From: Pedobacter sp. HDW13
GTDB lineage: Bacteria > Bacteroidota > Bacteroidia > Sphingobacteriales > Sphingobacteriaceae
Length of the DNA stretch: 64,000 bases
Direction of reading: 5' to 3'
Assembly: GCF_011303555.1 (NCBI RefSeq)
Contig: NZ_CP049868.1
Location: 5,704,001-5,768,000, forward strand
Shown here: positions 59,320 through 64,000 of the stretch, one piece after another
Layout: each line of letters begins with the position of its first letter
Position numbering within the stretch: the first letter of the stretch is position 1
Notes under the pieces: generated by a model
Seen by the model: only the letters and a program-made list of their open reading frames with translations
Told to the model about the DNA's origin: nothing
The model's database searches: none
Translations under genes and position numbers: made by a program

Positions 59320-59697
59320 TTGGCAAAAAAAAACATTTTGGTTATCGAAGATAATCATGCAATCCTTGATGTTATTACCCTGATTTTAGAAAGCGAGGCT
59401 TTTAATGTGGCCGGTTTAAATAAGGGCGCAGACTTCATCAGCCATGTCCACGATTTTAATCCAGATGTGATTATTATGGATATTATGCTGCCAGACACCG
59501 ATGGAAGGATACTTTTGAAGGAAATTAAGGGTACCGATACAACACAACACATCCCGGTTTTAATGATTTCGGCACGTTATAATGCAACTAACTATATCCT
59601 CGATGGTATTGAAGCAGATGATTTCATGGCCAAACCTTTTAACATTGACGATTTGATGGATAAGATCTACGCCTTACTCAAAAAAAGAGTAAGTTAA
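59320..59697 (+). CDS. Single-domain response regulator
   Basis: A 125-residue receiver domain with no output domain. It starts with a TTG (MAKKNILVIEDNHAILDVIT). The phospho-acceptor Asp is in VIIMDIMLPDTDGRILLKEI, and the switch Ser and Lys are in VLMISARY and DDFMAKPF. It is divergent from the phytochrome operon, so it might be a second partner of that kinase or belong to another system. Its TAA overlaps the mscS stop codon on the opposite strand (59694-59697). Confidence 0.88.
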   Translation: MAKKNILVIEDNHAILDVITLILESEAFNVAGLNKGADFISHVHDFNPDVIIMDIMLPDTDGRILLKEIKGTDTTQHIPVLMISARYNATNYILDGIEADDFMAKPFNIDDLMDKIYALLKKRVS

Positions 59698-60500
59698 TCA
59701 GGCATTCCTGGTAATTTTATTCCGTCCAGTTTTAGGTTTTTCATCAATTCCCGCTGAAAAGATAATTTTGTATCGGTAAAACCATGTGCCTTTACCCAAA
59801 TATTGAAAATTACTTTATAACCACTTTCTTCTAAAACCGATACCCCTATTCTCCGCTCGGGTGTTTTTAAGCAAGCCTTAAATTCATCTACCGTTTTATT
59901 AAAAATCCCGACTAACAGATCATAATCTATCCCGTAACTAAATTTCATCTCAATATCTACCCGTCTGCTGCCTTCTCTGCTAATGTTGATAATAACTTCG
60001 TTTGATAATTTTCCATTCGGAATAACTACCGTGCGGTTATCGAAAGTTTTAACAATGGTATAGAATATCTGGATAGATGTAACCGTTCCCTCCTGCCCCT
60101 GTGCAATGATATTATCGCCTACCACAAACGGCTTAAGCAATAAAATAAGTACTCCGCTTGCAAAATTTTGTAAGGTTCCGGATAAAGCCAAACCAGCTGC
60201 AACGCCAATACCTCCTATCAGTACGGTTAAAAATGTGAGCTGAACACCAATAACCTGCATTATGGTTAGTACCAGTAAAATGCGCAGTGTAATCAATATT
60301 AAACTGGTAAGAAAAGGACGCAACGATGGGTTTACATCTTTACGGTGCATTCCATTTTGCAACCATTTGCCAAGCAGCTTAATAAGCCATAATCCTAAAA
60401 TGAGTAAAACAATACCTAATATTACTGAGGGGCCTTTGGTTATAATCCAATCGTAAGCTTTGTTATAAAAGCTGTTTAGGTTAGCGGTGTCTAATGTCAT
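59694..60500 (-). CDS. mscS: Small-conductance mechanosensitive channel, MscS family
   Basis: A 268-residue inner-membrane channel that opens on osmotic downshock. It has three membrane helices in the first 130 residues (VILGIVLLILGLWLIKLLGK, ILITLRILLVLTIMQVIGV) and a pore-lining helix GGIGVAAGLALSGTLQNFAS. The MscS beta domain (PFVVGDNIIAQGQEGTVTSI) and a short alpha/beta C-terminus ending KLDGIKLPGMPD follow. It is the last gene of a three-gene run with a small basic protein and a STAS/SpoIIAA-like gene, suggesting a general stress unit. Confidence 0.92.
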   Translation of the reverse strand: MTLDTANLNSFYNKAYDWIITKGPSVILGIVLLILGLWLIKLLGKWLQNGMHRKDVNPSLRPFLTSLILITLRILLVLTIMQVIGVQLTFLTVLIGGIGVAAGLALSGTLQNFASGVLILLLKPFVVGDNIIAQGQEGTVTSIQIFYTIVKTFDNRTVVIPNGKLSNEVIINISREGSRRVDIEMKFSYGIDYDLLVGIFNKTVDEFKACLKTPERRIGVSVLEESGYKVIFNIWVKAHGFTDTKLSFQRELMKNLKLDGIKLPGMPD

Positions 60501-60518
60501 AAAACTGGTTCAAAAAAA

Positions 60519-60671
60519 TTACGGTTTCTTATGTTTTACCGGAGCATCTTTGGTTACCTCTACTTTTTTGGCATCCTTGGCCGATGTTACTTTTTCATCG
60601 GCTCCTTTTGCTTTTGCATTTTTCAGCGCTGTAGCCTTGCTACTTTCAGCCGGCGTTTTTGAATTTTTCAT
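60519..60671 (-). CDS. Small Lys/Ala-rich protein (50 aa)
   Basis: A short gene with ATG at 60671 and TAA at 60521-60519. The product reads MKNSKTPAESSKATALKNAK and ends EVTKDAPVKHKKP: no hydrophobic core, no signal peptide, over 25 percent Lys and about 20 percent Ala, so probably unstructured and basic. It fills the gap between the SpoIIAA-like gene (12 bases upstream) and mscS (18 bases downstream), and shares their strand. The tight spacing supports translation, but no family is recognised. Confidence 0.65.
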   Translation of the reverse strand: MKNSKTPAESSKATALKNAKAKGADEKVTSAKDAKKVEVTKDAPVKHKKP

Positions 60672-60683
60672 AGGTAGTATTTA

Positions 60684-61052
60684 TTAATCATTATTGAGTA
60701 ACCAGGCTTTGGCCGCTTCAAGTTCATCGGGCTTAAAACCTTTAGAAGAACCGGGAGTGGCTACAGTAAAAATATCGGTAAACCACTCCACCCCTTTTTC
60801 GGCAGTTACAACAGCTATTTTTTTCCATTTGGTAAAATTTTGTAGTCCTGCCATGGCATCCTGTACCCAGGCGCCTGCGGTAAAATTTTTAACATCGGTA
60901 TCTAAAACAAGTAAATACCTGATTTCATTAAACTTATCGGCTGTTCTTTTAAGGCCTGGCTGCAGAACATGTTTAATATCTTCGCTGGTTACTTCGCCTG
61001 TGGCCCTTACCCCAAAAACCTGATCGGGTAAGCCCGTAATTTCTGCTAACAT
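60684..61052 (-). CDS. SpoIIAA-like (STAS/SEC14-type) protein, DUF3478
   Basis: A 122-residue cytoplasmic protein starting MLAEITGLPDQVFGVRATGE at the ATG at 61052; a longer frame to 61118 is not supported. It matches the SpoIIAA-like family by eye: KFNEIRYLLVLDTDVKNFTA, WKKIAVVTAEKGVEWFTDIF and the C-terminal FKPDELEAAKAWLLNND. The fold resembles STAS and SEC14 domains and may bind lipid or act in stress. It heads the run ending in mscS. Confidence 0.85.
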   Translation of the reverse strand: MLAEITGLPDQVFGVRATGEVTSEDIKHVLQPGLKRTADKFNEIRYLLVLDTDVKNFTAGAWVQDAMAGLQNFTKWKKIAVVTAEKGVEWFTDIFTVATPGSSKGFKPDELEAAKAWLLNND

Positions 61053-61187
61053 ATTTTTTTTTATAGTTAGAACACCATAAAAGATAAAGATGTTTGGATT
61101 TTGATCAGATTCTACCAAGTTGTAAGGCGGTAAAAACTCTTAACTGATTCACACTGTTATAGAAGCAACAGAAATAAAATTAAACTC

Positions 61188-62306
61188 ATGAAAATCAAAC
61201 ATTTAAAAAACACAGCATTTTTACTTGCGGGTATAATGTTGCTTTGGGCATGTAGCAGCAATACCAAAACGAGTAGCACGAACGATACTACCTTAACCGA
61301 TTCTACTGCTGTTACCAGTTTAAAACCTGTTGGTCCACCACCCGAATGGGGTAAAACCATTAAACCTGAAATGCAAACGGTTATCGAAAAATTAGCCAGT
61401 TATGGCGATAAACCCCTTGAAACATTAAGCGCTACCGATGCCCACAAAAACCACACACCTACTGATGCTGTTATGGATCTGGTTGAACAAAACCGCATTA
61501 GCCTGCCTACACCAAAAGTAGATACTACCGGTAAAGATATAGCTGTTAGTGGGGGTAAGATACATCTGCGTATTTACACTCCAAAAACAGGTAATGGCCC
61601 TTACCCACTTATCGTTTATTACCATGGAGGTGGTTTTGTAATTGCAAACCTCGATGTGTATAATGCTTCGGCTCAGGCTTTGGCAGAACAGGTTGGCGCG
61701 GTTGTAATTTCGGTAGCTTACCGTTTGGCGCCTGAAAATAAATTTCCAACAGCCCATAACGATGCTTTTGCTGCCTACGAGTGGGCGGTTAAAAATGCAT
61801 TCGATTTAAAGGCCGATCCTGGCAAAATTGCAGTAGCAGGCGAAAGTGCGGGAGGAAATTTGGCAGCCAATGTTTCGGTTATGGCGCGCGATAAACAGAT
61901 TATGATTCCGGTACATCAGCTTTTGGTTTATCCCATTGCACAAGCCAATATGAATACTACATCATACAAAACATACGAAAAGGCCAAACCTTTGAATAAA
62001 GCCATGATGGGTTGGTTTACAGAAAAATATTTAAACACCATGATTGAAGCCGAGGATCCTAAAATTTCGCTGGTAAATGCCAACTTGAAAGGCTTGCCGC
62101 CAACAACCATTATTACCGCCGAAATAGACCCGCTACACGATGATGGAGTAATGTTGGCCGATAAGCTTAAAGCCGCCGGTGTTAAGGTGTCGAGTAAAAA
62201 TTACGATGGTGTAACGCACGAATTCTTCGGGATGGCCATTGTTGTTCCGGAAGCTAAAGCAGCACAGGCTTACGCAGCAGAGCAACTGAAAGCCGCTTTT
62301 AAATAA
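61188..62306 (+). CDS. Lipoprotein alpha/beta hydrolase (HSL-family esterase)
   Basis: A 372-residue lipoprotein starting MKIKHLKNTAFLLAGIMLLW with Cys at 22 as lipidation site and a Ser/Thr-rich linker. The hydrolase domain starts near residue 100. The oxyanion motif is YYHGGGFVIANLD, the nucleophile is in IAVAGESAGGNLAAN, the Asp is in AEIDPLHDDG and the His is in YDGVTHEFFG. This is the hormone-sensitive-lipase branch, which hydrolyses short or medium esters. It probably acts at the envelope. A terminator follows at 62313. Confidence 0.93.
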   Translation: MKIKHLKNTAFLLAGIMLLWACSSNTKTSSTNDTTLTDSTAVTSLKPVGPPPEWGKTIKPEMQTVIEKLASYGDKPLETLSATDAHKNHTPTDAVMDLVEQNRISLPTPKVDTTGKDIAVSGGKIHLRIYTPKTGNGPYPLIVYYHGGGFVIANLDVYNASAQALAEQVGAVVISVAYRLAPENKFPTAHNDAFAAYEWAVKNAFDLKADPGKIAVAGESAGGNLAANVSVMARDKQIMIPVHQLLVYPIAQANMNTTSYKTYEKAKPLNKAMMGWFTEKYLNTMIEAEDPKISLVNANLKGLPPTTIITAEIDPLHDDGVMLADKLKAAGVKVSSKNYDGVTHEFFGMAIVVPEAKAAQAYAAEQLKAAFK

Positions 62307-62312
62307 ATCTTA

Positions 62313-62351
62313 AATAATGGAGCGAAGTGATAAACCGCTCCATTATTACCT
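62313..62351 (+). terminator. Terminator of the esterase gene
   Basis: AATAATGGAGCG (62313-62324) and CGCTCCATTATT (62336-62347) form a perfect 12-bp stem with an 11-base loop; ACCTTT follows. Confidence 0.75.
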
Positions 62352-62454
62352 TTATACTTCAGCTTGTTTTGGGTTTATTGAGTTGCATTTACCAAAACCG
62401 CAAACTATTTAGACTTAGCAATGTTGTTTAAATACGAATTTAGCTGACCTACCT

Positions 62455-64000
62455 ATGAAAATCGCTTATATTTCTACATCCCTGCCGCGCGAGTGCGGTT
62501 TGGCAACATTTAACCACAACTTAGTTACTGCTTTAAGTTTAAATGGTGATTATGATCCGGTAAAAAGCTTTATTGTTGCACTTAACGAATCAGATAATAT
62601 CGTTGAACATGTTTACGGAAAGGAAGTTAAATTTGTAATCAGGCAGCAAAACCAGCACGATTATATTGAGGCAGCCGATTTTATAAATAATAGTGAAGTT
62701 GATACCTGCATTATAGAGCACGAATTTGGAATATATGGTGGTAACAGTGGTGTGTTTTTATTATCTCTGGTAAACAGATTAAATAAACCTTTTATCATCA
62801 TTTTGCATACGGTTTTAAAGGATCCTAATTTTATGCAGCTTACTATCCTCAAGGAGCTTGCGCGTAAATCGGCCAAAATTGTGGTGATGAGCAAAAAAGC
62901 GGTGATGTTTTTAACCAGCATTTACCAGATTCCTAAGGCAGCCATCCGCTTAATAGAACATGGTGTACCCGATTTAGAGCCAGCTACAAATAATGAAATT
63001 GCGGAAAACAGCCTGTTTAGAGACCGTAAAGTATTGTTTACTTTTGGTTTAATTAGCCGCAATAAAGGCCTAGAAACTGTAATTAAAGCCTTGCCTAAAA
63101 TTGTAGAACAGCACCCGGAGGTTTTATATGTTATTTTAGGGAATACGCATCCTGGTGTAGTAAAACATAATGGCGAAGAGTACCGCAACAGTTTAAAAGC
63201 ATTGGCAAAAAATTTAGGCGTAGAAAACAATATTACTTTTGTAAACAAATTTGTATCAGAAAATGAGTTACATCAGTATTTAACAGCCTGTAGCATCTAC
63301 ATTACTCCTTACTTAAATGAAGCACAAATTACCAGTGGCACCCTATCTTACGCCGTTGGTGCCGGTGCAGCCGTAGTTTCTACCCCATATTGGCATGCTC
63401 AGGAGCTATTGGCCGACAACCGGGGCAGATTATTTGATTTTAAAGATGACGCACATCTGTCCTCTATTGTAAATGAATTGCTAAGCGATAATGATACCTA
63501 CCAGCAACTTAAACAAAATGCTTATGCTTATGGCTTAAATTTACGGTGGCCTGCTATTGGTAATGTATATCTTAAAACTTTACGAGAAGCATTAAATGAG
63601 GAAAAGAAACCCGAAAGAGCGATTCCTCCAATTATTGATGTAGAACGGATGCCCGTACTTAACCTGAGCCATATTGCATTATTGACAGATGATACCGGAA
63701 TTATTCAGCATGCACGTTTTGGAATACCCAACCTAAAAGAAGGTTATTGCATTGATGATAACGCAAGAGCCTTAATTATGTCGCTAATGGCTTGCGAGTA
63801 TGACAAGAACCCTAATGCATTAAAATTTATGCCGGTTTACCTCAGTTTTATCCAATACATGCAAACCGAAAATGGAAATTTCAGAAACTTTTTAAGCTTT
63901 AACAGAAAATACCTCGATGAAGTAGGCTCTGAAGATTCTTTCGGCCGCACCATTTGGGCGCTAGGTCACTTAATATGTAGTGCCCCAAACAATTCTTACC
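62455..64000 (+). CDS. Glycosyltransferase family 4 protein with C-terminal extension, 3' end missing
   Basis: The frame is open from the ATG at 62455 to the end of the window (515 codons). The N-terminus MKIAYISTSLPRECGLATFN and the donor-binding half are typical of GT4: LFTFGLISRNKGLETVIKAL near residue 195, and SENELHQYLTACSIYITPYL with SYAVGAGAAVVSTPYWHAQE near 265-310. A further domain follows after about residue 390 (LTDDTGIIQHARFGIPN, GYCIDDNARALIMSLM), which looks like an alpha/alpha-barrel. It should use a nucleotide sugar to build a cell-surface or cytoplasmic glycan. The sugar is unknown. Confidence 0.88.
   Translation, partial: MKIAYISTSLPRECGLATFNHNLVTALSLNGDYDPVKSFIVALNESDNIVEHVYGKEVKFVIRQQNQHDYIEAADFINNSEVDTCIIEHEFGIYGGNSGVFLLSLVNRLNKPFIIILHTVLKDPNFMQLTILKELARKSAKIVVMSKKAVMFLTSIYQIPKAAIRLIEHGVPDLEPATNNEIAENSLFRDRKVLFTFGLISRNKGLETVIKALPKIVEQHPEVLYVILGNTHPGVVKHNGEEYRNSLKALAKNLGVENNITFVNKFVSENELHQYLTACSIYITPYLNEAQITSGTLSYAVGAGAAVVSTPYWHAQELLADNRGRLFDFKDDAHLSSIVNELLSDNDTYQQLKQNAYAYGLNLRWPAIGNVYLKTLREALNEEKKPERAIPPIIDVERMPVLNLSHIALLTDDTGIIQHARFGIPNLKEGYCIDDNARALIMSLMACEYDKNPNALKFMPVYLSFIQYMQTENGNFRNFLSFNRKYLDEVGSEDSFGRTIWALGHLICSAPNNSY

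Noticed and set aside
62661..63248. Two minus-strand frames near the window end
   Set aside because: They lie opposite the open glycosyltransferase frame, which has clear GT4 motifs.
1..64000. tRNA, rRNA, CRISPR array, prophage or insertion sequence
   Set aside because: No tRNA-like cloverleaf, rRNA stretch, regularly spaced direct-repeat array, transposase or phage structural gene was recognised by eye; a tRNAscan or IS search would settle it.

Overview
The window looks like a chromosomal segment of a low-GC Bacteroidota bacterium of the Sphingobacteriaceae, most likely Pedobacter or a close relative. The evidence is a SusC/SusD pair with a FecR anti-sigma factor and an ECF sigma factor, a PorE-like OmpA protein, a HmuY-type lipoprotein, a bacterial histone H1-like gene, DUF3667 and DUF3347 proteins, promoters of the Bacteroidota type (TAnnTTTG at -7), and almost no Shine-Dalgarno signal. 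The genus is inferred from gene content, not from a marker gene. No rRNA, tRNA, CRISPR array, insertion sequence or prophage was recognised.

Layout. 1-6.2 kb: end of a membrane-anchored coiled-coil protein, a 48-residue protein, serA and serC, a TonB-dependent receptor and rpe. 6.5-10.3 kb: a lipoprotein, pnp and rpsO. 10.5-16.2 kb: a membrane protein, a thioesterase, a MATE transporter behind a possibly structured leader, lepA and folD. 16.6-19.6 kb: a Rieske protein, queE and a PorE-like protein. 19.8-26.2 kb: a decayed DUF2071 gene, kdsA, recQ, kdsD, manC and rlmB, with the Kdo and GDP-mannose genes pointing to surface polysaccharide. 26.4-35 kb: dnaB, a chromate-transporter-family gene, a TPR protein, etfB (apparently frameshifted) and etfA, a bifunctional nuclease, a nucleoside permease and a DUF3667 protein. 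35.3-42 kb: gltA, a DUF3347 lipoprotein, two related beta-barrel proteins, miaA with an overlapping partner, and an MBL hydrolase. 42-49.1 kb: susD, susC, fecR and an ECF sigma gene, all on the minus strand. 49.8-55.1 kb: a LacI regulator, then an AraC regulator divergent from a TonB-dependent receptor followed by HmuY. 55.5-62.3 kb: a histone H1-like protein, heme oxygenase, response regulator and bacteriophytochrome, a second response regulator, MscS, two small proteins and an esterase lipoprotein. 62.5-64 kb: a glycosyltransferase running off the end.

How the parts fit. The AraC, receptor and HmuY genes look like a heme acquisition unit. The neighbouring heme oxygenase can turn heme into biliverdin, the chromophore of the phytochrome next to it. 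The ECF sigma factor, FecR and STN-bearing SusC form a trans-envelope signalling and uptake system, but no polysaccharide-degrading enzyme lies nearby.

The most interesting unexplained signal is a pair of related plus-strand RNA-like elements at 47056-47163 and 49436-49530. They share an identical 18-base core and an identical 15-base hairpin. One has its own promoter and terminator; the other lies antisense to the susC leader. Other points are several families of short intergenic inverted repeats, promoter boxes lying almost on start codons (lepA, dnaB), the etfB frameshift and the DUF2071 pseudogene.
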